Assembly (NCBI GenBank): GCA_902729315.2
Contig: LR746272.1
Coordinates: forward strand, 10,658,327 to 10,722,326
Direction: 5' to 3'
Source: Spirodela intermedia
Taxonomy: Eukaryota > Streptophyta > Magnoliopsida > Alismatales > Araceae
DNA length: 64,000 bases
Shown here: in pieces, positions 24,901 to 36,010 of the stretch
Layout of the letters: every line of letters begins with the position of its first letter
How positions within the stretch are numbered: the stretch's first letter is position 1
The notes under the pieces: model-generated
Told to the model about the DNA's origin: nothing
Database searches by the model: none
Seen by the model: only the letters and a program-made list of their open reading frames with translations
Program-made: the position numbers and the translations under genes

Positions 24901-26033
24901 ACTCTTTTTCCTTATCCCAATAAATTTTTTCAATATGGCTATACTTCTTGTAAAGATTAGACATTATTTTAAAACTTTATTCTCTAATATTTTCTTATTA
25001 CTTTCTCTTGTCCCAAAAATATGCTTAAATATGTCCATATTTCTTAAAAAATAACATTACATCATTATATAACTTGGTTTATGATTTTGATTGTTTCCAC
25101 CATCATGTATTTGTTGTTCATAATTAGATCTATTAGTTTCTCTTACACGACCTCATTCGTGATATTTTTTTAACCGTTATATCATGCCATTAGTATGAAG
25201 TGACATCACTATTTTTCTCTTTTTCTGAAATTTCAGCTTTAACTTTAAATACTTTCTCAAGAGATTTTTAGGTAACTTTATTCATTCTTTCTTCATGTGC
25301 CAATAAATATTCATCAAATTATTTTGAGTATGAATAGATAAATCTTTAGACTCTTCTATAACAGAAGAAACATGATCAAATTTAGATAGAAAACTTCTCA
25401 AAAAAGTTCAAATTTTTTCTTTTTGAAATATATTTTCCAAAAATTCTTAGTTTATTTATATAACTAAAATTAGAGAAAATAATTCATGAATAGATTCACT
25501 AAATTTCACACAAGTAGTTTGAAATTTGACAACCATAATTCTATTGTCTCCTTGAAATTCATCTCTCAAAATTTGTCATACTTCTAAATAACTTGTGGCA
25601 TAAGTAATGTGGAAAAATAGTTTCTAAAATGGACTGTTGTAGAACTAACAATGCCTTGGCATCTCTTTTTCAAAATTCCTTCTTTATTACCATTCTCAAC
25701 TAAATCTTATAAATCTTGTGAAATAAAAAATATCTTCATCTTAATACTCTAAAAATCATATTTATCTCTATTGAAAAATGACACAAGAGGTAGAGATAGG
25801 TTAAGATTGAATGATGGTTGAGATAAGGGATATCATCATCTTTCTTATTATCATTTGTCATTCTCAAGGTCAATAGTGTTACCTCTTCACTAAAAATTAA
25901 ACTTTCACATTCCTAATTACAATAAGAAATCTTCAAAAATATCTAAAAACCTTCACCAACCTCATTTTAATCTCCCTTCATATTGCTGCAATCTCCACAA
26001 AAGAAGAAAATATCCAATAGATAAATTTGGCAG

Positions 26034-26330
26034 TGTAGGAAAAATGAAGACAATTTTTAGATATAAAAGATGGATTTTTGAGAGAAAATGGGAGGAGAGT
26101 ATGAGTAAAATAGAGGGTTTTGACACAGAAACCCTTGAATAAGAATCGTCATGAATATATCACAAGGAGAGAGAAAGAGAGTATTTATATTACATATAAA
26201 TGATCAATGTGGGCCCACCCATTTTGACCCAAACAAAGGTCACTTTTGAGCTAAATAAAGACAAAAATAAGAAGCCTAAGAATGGCAAAAACAATTAATG
26301 CTTCTCCTAATTTTGCATTAACTACTAACA
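26034..26330 (-). repeat. LTR of copia element 3 (5' LTR)
   Basis: Plus strand begins TGTAGGAAAAATGAAG and ends ATTAACTACTAACA. TG...CA ends are intact and the target repeat AGCCC follows directly. Confidence 0.85.
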
Positions 26331-26335
26331 AGCCC

Positions 26336-26510
26336 TACTTATGTCTATCTTGGAGGAGTGGAGAGAGGTATAGCCCATGATGGTTTGCCACAACACATCC
26401 AACTGGAATGCTGATGGCATCACATTCATGTTGCTCTATGTAATCTATGGGATGATGCTAGTGTGCCCTTTCCGGTTGCAGGTCCATGTCTCGTCGCACC
26501 TATAGCTCGT
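26336..26510 (+). pseudogene. Truncated BURP 3' fragment (copy 3), right half
   Basis: Continues the fragment interrupted at 21,693. It aligns with 15,530-15,708 ('tacttatgtctatcttggagg' versus the corresponding 'tacatgtgtctctggcggagg') through HNTSNWNADGI-like sequence to the 'cgtcgcacctatagc' stop region. It is heavily C-to-T and G-to-A changed. Confidence 0.75.
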
Positions 26511-27002
26511 ATGTCAAACACAAACCCTCAGTCTGGGTTGGCCTTTTCTCAATCATCTAAGGTAGTTATGCAAGTAATTTATGTTTTTAGTAAAATGGAA
26601 TGCACTCTTCTTCCTAATCAAGAAACACTATCATGGCTTTATGCTTTTAGGTTTAATTTAATTAGTCATGGCATCCTCATGGACCTTTTTGAACATCCCT
26701 AAAGGTGGATGCTGAATGTTTCATATTTCATGTGAGAGATTGAATATGCTGGTATATTGTAATTTGATTCGATAAATGAGATTCATGCAGCAAAAAAGAT
26801 ATGACTTCTCATTGAAGAGAATACATCATAGGAAGACTGTTGAATCACATCTATGGAGTAGACGAATGGTCAACAAGTCAAAAGGAGAGAGTCAACATAT
26901 CCAAGACTGTTCTAACATCAAGTTTCAATTTTAAACTTGATGTTAGGCTATGGCTAGTATTTGTCTTTTGCTCACATTGTCTTCCTCTTGTGGTTTATTT
27001 TC
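26511..27002. repeat. Array unit spacer, unit 3, left of copia relic 2
   Basis: Collinear with 15,715-16,215 but unusually rich in transitions. It ends at 'ttcctcttgtggtttatttt', the point where copia relic 2 begins. Confidence 0.75.
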
Positions 27003-30000
27003 AAAGATGTCACTAATAAAATTTGAGGTTGAAAAATTTGATAGAAAAATTTACTCCAATCTATGGCAAAAGAGAATGAATGCACTTCTTGTACAACAAG
27101 GACTACATAAGGCTCTTTATAGGAAAGAAAAATTTAAAAAATTAATTGATGAAGACTGGTCTAAATTAGATTTGAAAGCAATAAGTACTATTTAGTTATG
27201 TCTTGCTGATAAAGTTATGTAACATCTCTAATGTTGAGATTGATATTGATCAATGGAAGAAATTATAAATGATGTACATGTTTAAAACCTTTACAACAAG
27301 TTTTTGAAGAAACAAGTTTATAACTTAGATATAACTGGAGTAATTTGTTAGAACATATGAATGTTCTAAATAAGTTGATTTCCTAGCTTCATAGTGTGGA
27401 AGTTAAAATTAAAGAAGATCAGCCCATGCTTCTTGTTACATTCCTACCCCATCCTTTAATCATTTGGTGACTAATATTAATATGATAAAGACACCTTAAA
27501 AATGAAAGAGGTCAAATCAATATTACTTTCAAATTATGTTAGATTAAAACCTTTCAATAGAATTGAAAGTCTAATTGTTAAAGGTGCTGGTCATGTTAGA
27601 GGACATTCAAAGTCTAGAAATGATATGAAAAGTCATTTCTGATCAAAGTCCAAAAAAAATGATATTTGCCACTACTATAAAAATGAAGGTCATTGGAAAT
27701 TAGACTGCCTCAAGCTCAAAGAAAAATAAAATGTTAAAGAACTAGCAATGGAGGTTAGTGTTGCATTTGATTCACAAGCTCAAGGATATGTTCTTTCAAT
27801 TCCCTTAAGGTTAGATTACTTCAGAACTTAGATTCTTAATACATGTTATTCCTACCACGTGTCTATTTTAGGGTTAGTTTCATACATACAAACCTCATGA
27901 TGACTTTATGATGAAGATAATGGTATGATGGAAAATAATTCAGAATGTAAATTTTTTGACATAAGAACAATAAAAATCATGATGTTTGATTGAGCAGTTA
28001 GACCTTTGACAGATGTGAGACATGTACCTGATCTAAGGAAGAGTGTAATCTCCTTAGGTATCCTAGATGCAAATGGTTGTAATTATATTGGTGGCAACAT
28101 TATTCTAAAAATTAGAAAGGGTGTTTTAGTTGTTATAGAAAGAGAAAAAAATGGGACACTATACAAGTTGCTTAGGACAATCATTTATGATTATGCAGCC
28201 ACTACATCTCATTCTGAAAATAAAGATGTCACTATCCTATGACATGTTAGGTTTCGTCATATGAGTGAGAGAAGGATGTTAGAAATATACAATTAGAAGT
28301 TACTAAAGGGTGTCACATCTTGTAAAATTGATTTATGCAAATAATGTGTCTTTGAAAAATAGTGCAAGGTAAAGTTTGTTACTTCTTCTAAAAGAAATAA
28401 AACTATTATTAGGTATATACATTCAGATGTTTAGGGTCCATCTCCAATCACATTATTAGGAGGAGCTACATATTTTGTTACCCTTATCAATGACTTATCC
28501 ATAAAAGTTAGGATCTATTTTCTCAAACAGAAATTTGAGGTGTTTGATACTTCCAAACTTTGGAAGTCTAAAGTTGAGAAATATATTCCTCAAAAAATTA
28601 AGGTCTTATATACTGATAATGGTGTTGAGTACAACTCAAAAGAGTTTGAAACTAAACTTAATAGAGATGACATGTTTGATGAAGCATCATTCTTGAAAAA
28701 TATGCAACCCAATTGGTTCTTGTGAGTTAACCAAAATTGATAAAACAAAAGGAGTTAACTCAATTAAGGTGGAGTTGATTGATAAAACAAAAGGAGTTAA
28801 CAAAAATTTTAAAAATTCTCCACCCCAATTCTATTTTTAAATTCATAAAATTCTTCACTCAACATGATTGAGTCTTCAGTGCACCTAATTCATAATTATA
28901 ACTTACTCTATTGCTACAAGTTGTGCAAGAAGAGAAGGGAAAATACTAGCAAGGTTTTTAGATTCAGTTACATATACATTTTTTGTTGTTTCTTTTCATA
29001 TTGCAGCATTTAAGGAACCAATTCAAAGTAAGAACAATAATGAATGGAGAATTGTTATGACTTATATCCAAAAAAATGATACTTGAAAATTAGTAACACT
29101 TCTCAAAGATAAGAAAGTAATTGGATGTATAGGAAGAAATAGTTTCTATCAACAATAAAATAATCTAAATACAAGGCTCAATTGGTAGTCAAAGGATTTG
29201 GCTAGAAGATAGGTATAGATTTTAATAAAATATTTTGACAAGTGGTAAAACACTATTCGATTTATGTTATGTTTGTCATAGTTGCTATGTTTCATTTGAA
29301 ATGGAGCAACTTGACATGAAAATAGTTTTTCTACATAGAAACTTGGATGAAGAGATTTTAATGTTGCAACTTAAAGGTTTTGTTTTCCATGACAAAGAAA
29401 AATTAATTTACAAATTAAGAAATCTCTTTATAATTTGAAACAAGTTTCTTACCTATGATATAATAAATTTGACCATTTTATGTAATCACATAGCTACGCA
29501 GAAAGTAAGTATCACAACTGTCTTTATTTTCAGTTCCTCAATGATGATTCTATAATTCTCCTTATTCTCTATGTTGATGACATGAAGAAATGTTCAAGAT
29601 ATAGTATGCAAACATGGTTAGATGTCTGACATACGCAATCGTTTGTACTATAATTTATCACAAGTTGTTAGTGCCATTAGTAGATATATGAAAAATCTAA
29701 GAAACGAGCAATAGAATGGTGTAAATGAGTTTTGTATTATCTTAGGGGCACATCAGATGTTTGTTTGTTATTTCAGCAAAGAAAATATAATGTTCTTACT
29801 GAATATGTTGACTCAAACTTTGCAGGTGGCCTCCATAAGAAAAGATCTACTATAAGTTATATTTTCTCTTTAAGTGGAGGTGTCATTAGTTGGAAATCAA
29901 TACTCTAAGATATTGTCGCACTCTCTACTATTGAAGCTAAACATATTGTTGTAGTTAAGGTAGCAAAAGAAACCTTCTAGATGAAGGGCGTGGTGAAGGA

Positions 30001-30745
30001 ATTTGGCATCAATCAGTCTATCATACCTCTGTATTGTGATAATGAAAGTGTCATATACTTGCAAAAGATTCAATGTATCATTCTAGGACTAAAAAATATT
30101 GATATTATAATTTATAAATTACGTGAATTTTTTTTAAGACTAGTTATTCATTCTGTGAATATTTATATAGAAGATAACATTGCTATATAATGACCAAGCC
30201 TTTCTCTATAGCTAAATTTCATGACTACATGAAATTGGTTAATGTCTGCCCAAACTAATAAGTGGAGACATAACTGTATTTCTATTAAACATTTTCTTTG
30301 TTTAATATTTTCTGTAGCTAGTTTTTTGGTCGAGTGAGAAGTAGAGAACGTTACTTTTTATTGTCCAAAATCATGTACTAGGGCCAAATTAAAGGGCCCA
30401 ACTAACTAGAATAGGTAAAGTATCTTTTTCTCCCCCTTTTTAAGAGAAGTAAGAGCTGTAGAGTAAAGACTGTGAGAGACATTTCAAAATCAAGGGCTTC
30501 TAAAGCTTCATGGAGAAGGAAGACGGTTGCTTTAGGTGGAGTTGTAGGGCTAGAAGAAAAAAGGAAGAGCCATCCCTTTCTACTCTTCCACATTAGTGTT
30601 CTGTTGGTGGCAAAGAATCTTATCTTTTGAGTTGTCTCTATTTTTCTATCTCCTGTTCTTGTTTTGACGATGGATGTAAGAGTTTCAACTTTGAATCATA
30701 GTACCTTTATCACCTATTTGTCTTCTATCATTTAAGCTCTGATTT
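27003..30745 (+). mobile_element. Degenerate Ty1/copia element (relic 2), same family as relic 1
   Basis: Pieces in order: gag UBN2-type start (27,006-27,195, FEVEKFDRKIYSNLWQKRM, LLVQQGLHKAL), zinc knuckle (about 27,655-27,715, ICHYYKNEGHWKLDC, second Cys mutated to Tyr), protease/pre-integrase (28,006-28,370), integrase (28,420-28,660, TDNGVEYNSKEFE), RT (29,170-29,450), RNase H (about 29,700-30,200), purine site AAGTGGAGAC near 30,258 and an LTR-like 3' end. The integrase jumps from NSKEFE straight to NRDDMFDEAS, an internal deletion of about 0.3 kb relative to relic 1. The RT also jumps after YVDDM. There is no 5' LTR: gag starts within a few bases of the spacer junction. Confidence 0.8.
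30280..30745 (+). repeat. LTR-like 3' end of copia relic 2
   Basis: Similar along its length to 8,840-9,330. It ends at 'gatttattttcag', after which array spacer sequence (equivalent to about 16,230) resumes. Confidence 0.65.
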
Positions 30746-31870
30746 ATTTTCAGAGTTTCTACTCATTGTCAGAACATTAATCAAGTGCTCTCTCCTATGT
30801 TTGAAGAGAAGCTTGACATCACTTCGGCTTTCTCCAGTATCAGTGACAAGGGGTTTGAACGGATGTGCTGCCTAAGAGTTGGTTATTTATACTGAAGGTG
30901 ATTTGTAGAAACATCAACAGTAGAGGATGATCTCCGATAATCTAACAAAATAGTTAGCAAGAAAATGCTAACAAGTCTTCTCTTTCTCAAGTTAGAAATG
31001 AAAGGCCCATTGATGAAACCCCAGACTGTTGTCACGACAAGGACATAAAGGTCAAACAAGTAATCAAAATCCCATACATCGACCTCAATTCTTTTAGAGT
31101 TCTGCGTACACAGTATATGAGTCACCATCCACGAGCCAGTACAATACCTTTCAGAGGCCTAAATCGATTCGGCTGATTGTAACTGATGGCGTGCCCCTAT
31201 CGCTACCTTCTACTGAGATCTAGTCATACATGACTCTGCTTCATTCCTTTCCCCGAAAGGGCGTATCAGGTCCACGAGCAGTGCCGCTCCCGCCCCACCT
31301 TCATGCAGGGAGAGAGGATGCTGTTCCGCGTGAATGAGAACTTAACTTGACAGTCGAGTTTTCATTCACTATACGGGAACAGTTGTTCTCACCGAAAACA
31401 ACAGAAAAAGCATATAAAGAATTTCAAGAATCCATATTAAACGAAGAAAGAGACAGGGAGGCAGAAATCAGCAAGGAGAAGAAATTGTGATACAGTCTTC
31501 GTCTAAGTATATCTCACCGTATGCGCCTCCGCCGTAGGAAAAAGTACGATAAAAAGTCTTATCACGGACAATACAAACAAGGTTGTCACAAAAATTCATC
31601 GAACTGTTTTGTTACAAAGGCTAAACAGAAGGCGTGTCCTCGCTGGACAACATCTCTTCGGCACCTTGGACAGATCGTAGATAAAGTCAACTGTATGCCG
31701 TTTGTACTCGGGCCGAAAGGATCCTGAAAACGACAGGAACGATTAAGGCTCGGGGTGCAGTTGGGAGAACCCATATCCCGTCCTGCCTCGGTCTGTGCGT
31801 CCAGAACAACAGGAAGGATCAGCGGAACTCGAGACCTTCCCCGGGAATTCCATCCTCAAGACTAGAAAGG
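30746..31870. repeat. Array unit spacer upstream of BURP gene 3
   Basis: Resumes homology with 16,230-17,460 and 10,410-11,600 after copia relic 2, including 'gaagagaagcttgacatcact', 'gatgatctccgataatc' and 'gtcttcgtctaagtatatctcacc'. No gene recognised. Confidence 0.7.
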
Positions 31871-31876
31871 GACTCA

Positions 31877-32068
31877 CCTCCTCTGGCTACATATCCGCGG
31901 GGTGGATGCACACGGCTATGGCGATACGTCCACTGTACCTCCTCTGACTACATATCGGCGGGAAGGATGCACACGGCGTCGGCGATACGTCCATTGCACC
32001 TCCTCCGACTAAATATCCACGGGGAGGATGCACTTGGCGACGGCGATACGTCCACTTAACCTCCTCAG
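31877..32068. repeat. 61-bp tandem repeat upstream of BURP gene 3
   Basis: Slightly more than three copies of a 61-bp unit start at 31,877, 31,938, 31,999 and (partial) 32,060. Each begins CCTCCTC and contains 'ggatgcac' and 'ggcgatacgtcca'. Genes 1 and 2 have a single copy at about 11,601-11,668 and 17,466-17,535. The array lies about 130-320 bp before the TATA box. Confidence 0.9.
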
Positions 32069-32195
32069 TGATCCGGCGGCAAAAATCAATAATACCGTGG
32101 AAGGAGGAGGCAAGCAGGCGTTCGGGAATGAATTTTCGCAGAACGACCGGTCCTCTAATCTACCATCTCGCATGCCAGTCAGCCAAGAGCGCCCC

Positions 32196-32202
32196 TATAA
32201 AT
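32196..32202 (+). promoter_or_regulatory. TATA box, BURP gene 3
   Basis: TATAAAT in the context CCCCTATAAATTCATCCAG, 76 bases before the ATG at 32,272. Confidence 0.75.
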
Positions 32203-32271
32203 TCATCCAGTCATCCACACCCCAAGCCCAAGCAAGCTCCAGTCCTCCTGCTCTGATATCCATCCCTCTCC

Positions 32272-33391
32272 ATGGCTCGCTCTATTTTCGCCTTCCTCTT
32301 CATCGCGGTTAGTTGGAGCTCTCTGCGTCTCAACTTTTCGGCCGCTAACCCGCCGGCGCGGTTTGAAGTATTCTCTCCGATCCTTGTGCAGGTCGCGGTA
32401 GCAGCAGCATCGGCCGCGAGTTTAGCTCCTCAGAACTACTGGGAAACCGTGTTGCCTAACACTCCCATCCCCAGCGCGCTACGCCAGTTGCTGCCGGCAG
32501 GTTTTCCTCTCTCTCCACCTCGCTTATTGCTAAAAGTGGTCTGGTCACAGAGTCCTTCGTCGTCTGACTGTTTCCCATTCCGCGTTCGCAGATGCGAAGG
32601 CCGGCGTTGACTCCAGCCTCGTCGGTGTCCGGGTAATCGTCGGAAGGTCCCCACCGACTCGTGTCTTCGTCGGCGTATTAGGCTTCAACTACGCGTACGC
32701 CGCCACCGACACGCAGGTCCACGACAACGCAGACGTGGCTCTCTTCTTCCAGGAGAAGGACCTCGTCCCAGGGTCCAAGATGAACCTGCACTTCACCAGG
32801 ACCGCGTCCAACTCCGCCTTCCTGCCCCGCTCGGTCGCCGACTCCATTCCCTTCTCCTCCGCCAAGATGTCCGACATACTGAGCCTCCTCTCCGTCGAAC
32901 CCCACTCAGAGAAAGCGGCGGCCATTGAGAAGACCCTGCACAGGTGCGAGGAGCCGGCCGTGGCTGGCGAGACCAGATTCTGCGCCACCTCACTGGAATC
33001 CATGGTCGACTTCACCACCGCCAGCCTCGGCTCTCGCGACCTCGTGGCGCTGTCCACTGAGGTCAGCAAGGCGGACTCGCCGAAGCAGACTTACGTCATA
33101 GCGCCCTCCGGCGTGCAGAAGCTCGCCGGCGGCAAGGCCGTAGCCTGCCACGCTCAGTCGTACGCGTACGCCGTGTTCTACTGCCACGCCACGCGCGCAA
33201 CCAAGTCCTACGTGGTGTCTCTCGTGGGGAAGGACGGGACCCAGGTGGAGGCTGCGGTGGTGTGCCACACCGACACGTCCAGCTGGAACCCAAAGCACAT
33301 CGCCTTCCAGCTGCTGAAGGTGAGCCCGGGGACGGCCCCGGTGTGCCACTTCCTGCCGCAGGACCACGTCGTCTGGACCCGTCGCACCTAG
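32272..33391 (+). CDS. RD22-like BURP-domain protein, gene 3
   Basis: Exons 32,272-32,307, 32,392-32,500 and 32,592-33,391 encode 314 residues. The signal peptide is MARSIFAFLFIA plus VAVAAASAA. The RD22 N-terminal motif NYWETVLPNTPIPSALRQLLP is intact. The first 20 residues of exon 3 differ from genes 1/2 at five sites (VGVRVIVGRSPPTRV versus FGVGVTVGTSPPTGV), while the rest of the BURP domain has only six substitutions and one extra Ala. CH motifs are at 234, 246, 273 and 300 with X10, X25, X25 spacing, so this copy keeps the canonical last gap. The exon 1 donor is gttagt. A 61-bp triplicated element lies in the promoter and a solo-LTR-like insert lies 94 bp past the stop. Secretion and wall association are inferred from the family. 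Confidence 0.9.
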
Positions 33392-33485
33392 AGCCCACAC
33401 GTCCAGGACGCCGCATCGGTCTTTTTGGAAGATACTAGTCTCATAGAGATATGAGTTGTTTATTGTTCTCGATCATCCGGAAGAA

Positions 33486-34709
33486 TGATGGGGATCGAAG
33501 AAGCGGGCCAGCACCTCCACGTCGTCAGCACATCGGCCAAAGCCCATTACGTCGTAATTTCCTTCCTTATTTTTAATTTCAATTGTTAGAGAGGTAATAA
33601 ATAACCTCGTGTAGCCCGTCGTAATTTCCTTGCTTGTTTTTAATTTCAGTTGTTAAAGAGGTAATAAATAACCTCGTTTACCCCATCGTAATTTCCTTCC
33701 TTATTTTTAATTTCAATTGTTAGAGAGGTGATAAATAACCTCGTGTAGACCTAAGAACGAGCAGAGAAGAGATTAAGTTCGAGGTTTACCTCTTATCGCT
33801 CTGCAAGGAGAGGCCGTGAGGGTTAGTGATCAATCACCACCACCGTCGTCCGCTGCCGCCTTTATCCGTCGCCACCCGTCGTCAAGCCACCGTCCACCGT
33901 CATTATCCTCATCATTGACCGCTGCCGTCGTCCGCCGCCATCACAGTCTGCTACCACCGTCCGCCCCGTCACTGCCGCCGATATCCCTACCTTCGTCCTT
34001 CGCTCGTTCAGCCACCGCCACCACCTTCCCTTTCTCGGCCTTCCGCCCGTTCTTCCGCCGCCGGTACGAACCATCCTGGTTTGCACCGGACAGCTTCGCC
34101 GATCCAAACCATTTCGGACCATCTGGTTCGTCCCAGCCCGTCTCACCGATCCGAACCATTCCGGACCGCCGGGACTGCACCAGACCTCTTCACTGGTTCG
34201 AGCCATTCTGGACCACCTGGTCTGTGCCGGCCCGCCTCACCTAGTCCGAGCTAGTCCACCCAGTCAACCAGGTCGACCCAGTCAACAGTTAGCAACCCAG
34301 TCAATGTTCAACATGGTCAACTTCCGCAAGTGGAGCCAAGCTTCAACGTGTTCCTCCTCACTCAGTCACCCGTTCCGACCACCAAGTAATTTCCAAATCA
34401 TCTTTCTTTACAGATTTGAATACTTTGTTTAATTAGTATATTATCTCGCAATATTGCCGTTGTGTAATCTGTCGATAAGTACACATCATCATATCCGGTG
34501 ATAATGTAGAGTGAGAACCCACTTAATTGCATCTAATCAATTTATTGATACTGGAGCACCCTAATCATTAGAGATTTCTTAATAGTGTAGATCCATTTGT
34601 TTCGAATCTTACCATAGCTAATCTTCTTAATTCTTCGAACTATTGCAAGAGTAGAGTCTAAGTTACTTGTCTAGGGTAGTTCAGTCATATTTTCATCCAT
34701 CCCGCATCA
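33486..34709. mobile_element. Solo-LTR-like insertion behind gene 3
   Basis: Absent from units 1 and 2, where 'gatcattcgggagaaatatc' is continuous. Here it is split into 'gatcatccggaagaa' and 'gagaaatatc', giving flanking AAGAA/GAGAA, a 5-bp target duplication with one mismatch. Ends are TGATGGGG...CCCGCATCA, the TG...CA form of an LTR. There is no gag or pol. A 142-codon proline/serine-rich frame (33,816-34,244) is inside but is low-complexity and not called. It contains a 67-bp triplication and imperfect ~60-bp repeats with 'gaaccatt.cggacc' motifs. A solo LTR or a small non-autonomous LTR element fits best. Confidence 0.65.
33551..33752. repeat. 67-bp tandem repeat, three copies
   Basis: Units start at 33,551, 33,618 and 33,685. 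Each contains 'cgtaatttcctt' followed by 'tttttaatttca' and 'gaggt.ataaataacctcgt'. It lies inside the solo-LTR-like insert. Confidence 0.9.
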
Positions 34710-36010
34710 GAGAAATATCAAATTTATGATTGGTTGTTCCTTTCTAACATAGCATGCATGATTAATACTTCTGTTTGATGAGGGGTACACGGCGACATAT
34801 CCTTCTATCGCTTGAAAAAATATATTAATTTTTAAAATGGCAAGCGAACAAATATGATGGCGTTATCTTTGATACGGTATCATACAAAACGTGCAGAGAT
34901 CAGTAAGCTTGGTTTTCTTATACATCTTCTTCTCCTAGCGTCATCGAACCTTCTTTGGTTAGCCACGTGGACAGAACATTAATCGCTTACTTGGCCTTGA
35001 ACTTGGTACATATTTTACCAGCCGTGATGTTATGTTTCAGGAAATTATATTTCTTGATCGAAGTATTACGTCTCCTCCTACCACAACTCTGTCACACTCT
35101 GATCAGTCTTATGTTACCCGCCGCAGACTTTTGTTCGTCATTCAAGGCCAATCCCTGAGCTATCCCCCTCACCTTGCGTCTCGTTCCTTGTCACCCATCC
35201 TCCTCGGATTCGACGATCCACGGGGTCAAAATACGGACCAGCCGATTTAAAGGATATTACTGTCGCGTTGATCCGCTCGCCCGATATCACGAATGTCAAG
35301 ATTGGTCCATTCAAGTCTTCCCCAGATTATCCTTTTTAAGTCTTTATATTATAAGAACATGAGATGTTCCCCAGATTTCTCACGAAAACGAACCCGCATT
35401 TTCACCATGGCTGGCAATGGCCGAAAAATAGTGGGAAGCAATGACATCATGGATCAAAGCAAACTGGATGTCAACAGCACCTGTTTTTTTGCTTAACCAG
35501 CCCATAATAAGGAACCCATTGGCTGCAAATCGATCTATCAGATAAATCCTTTTCTTGATGTCTCTGCCGATTGCGTTATTTAATTTTAAGGGCCGAGCAT
35601 TCATTTTCATGAGGAATATCCCCACGTCCATGGACCATATTACAATGCAGCTTTTTCTCTAATTGCCAAACGAATAATAACTTGTTCCATGTTAGCCATT
35701 GTAAAACATAATGTGAATATTACAATATTATTGCAAATGTGTATGCCTTTGAGAAGTTCGTTAGCCAGAATTATGTTTCATGCTCCCGTTGAAGGTGATG
35801 ACTACAAATGGCTTTTGGGATTTCTGCTGCTCTTTTACCCTTGGCCGGTCGTTTCTTCTGTCCGTGACACTCATGTACGCCTAACTCCGGCGGCGTCTCG
35901 TGTTCAGCAGTGATTAAATTATTGATGAATTGGGCAGTTTGTTGTTTCAATAGGTCTTGTTTGTTTTTGCTGGCATAAGGTTCGGCTCGTGGATAAAGAG
36001 ATTAGTGTCG
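34710..36010. repeat. Array downstream spacer, unit 3
   Basis: Diverged copy of 13,390-14,320 and 19,249-20,380. Landmarks are 'attggttgttcctttctaa', 'aaaatggcaagcgaacaaa', 'cacgaaaacgaacccgca' and 'ctggcataaggttcggctcg'. No gene recognised. Homology fades near 36,010, which marks the right edge of the tandem array. Confidence 0.65.

Larger units (their letters stand above)
21694..26330 (-). mobile_element. Complete but degenerate Ty1/copia element (element 3)
   Basis: Bounded by LTRs (21,694-21,934 and 26,034-26,330) and by a 5-bp direct repeat AGCCC at 21,689-21,693 and 26,331-26,335. Minus-strand coding relics, from high to low coordinate: integrase (24,020-24,229, QFKAFAGKSSGHVIKTL, GRKFISFEFDLF), RT (23,066-23,272, KYKTRLVVKGYTQQQGINYFE), RT YVDD-type and downstream (22,618-22,884, EFKTSLMVKFEMTDLGLFHYFLG), RNase H (21,942-22,136, GRTKHVKIQHHFIHDL, DQVADDFTK). 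A purine tract AAGGGGGAG on the minus strand abuts the 3' LTR (plus 21,935-21,943). Numerous stops. No clean initiator-Met primer site was seen beside the 5' LTR. Confidence 0.9.

Noticed and set aside
31877-33752. Regularly spaced repeats (61 and 67 bp) considered as CRISPR-like
   Set aside because: Direct tandem repeats without unique spacers in a plant genome; no cas genes.
33816-34244. Pro/Ser-rich 142-codon frame
   Set aside because: Lies inside a solo-LTR-like insertion and arises from short imperfect repeats.
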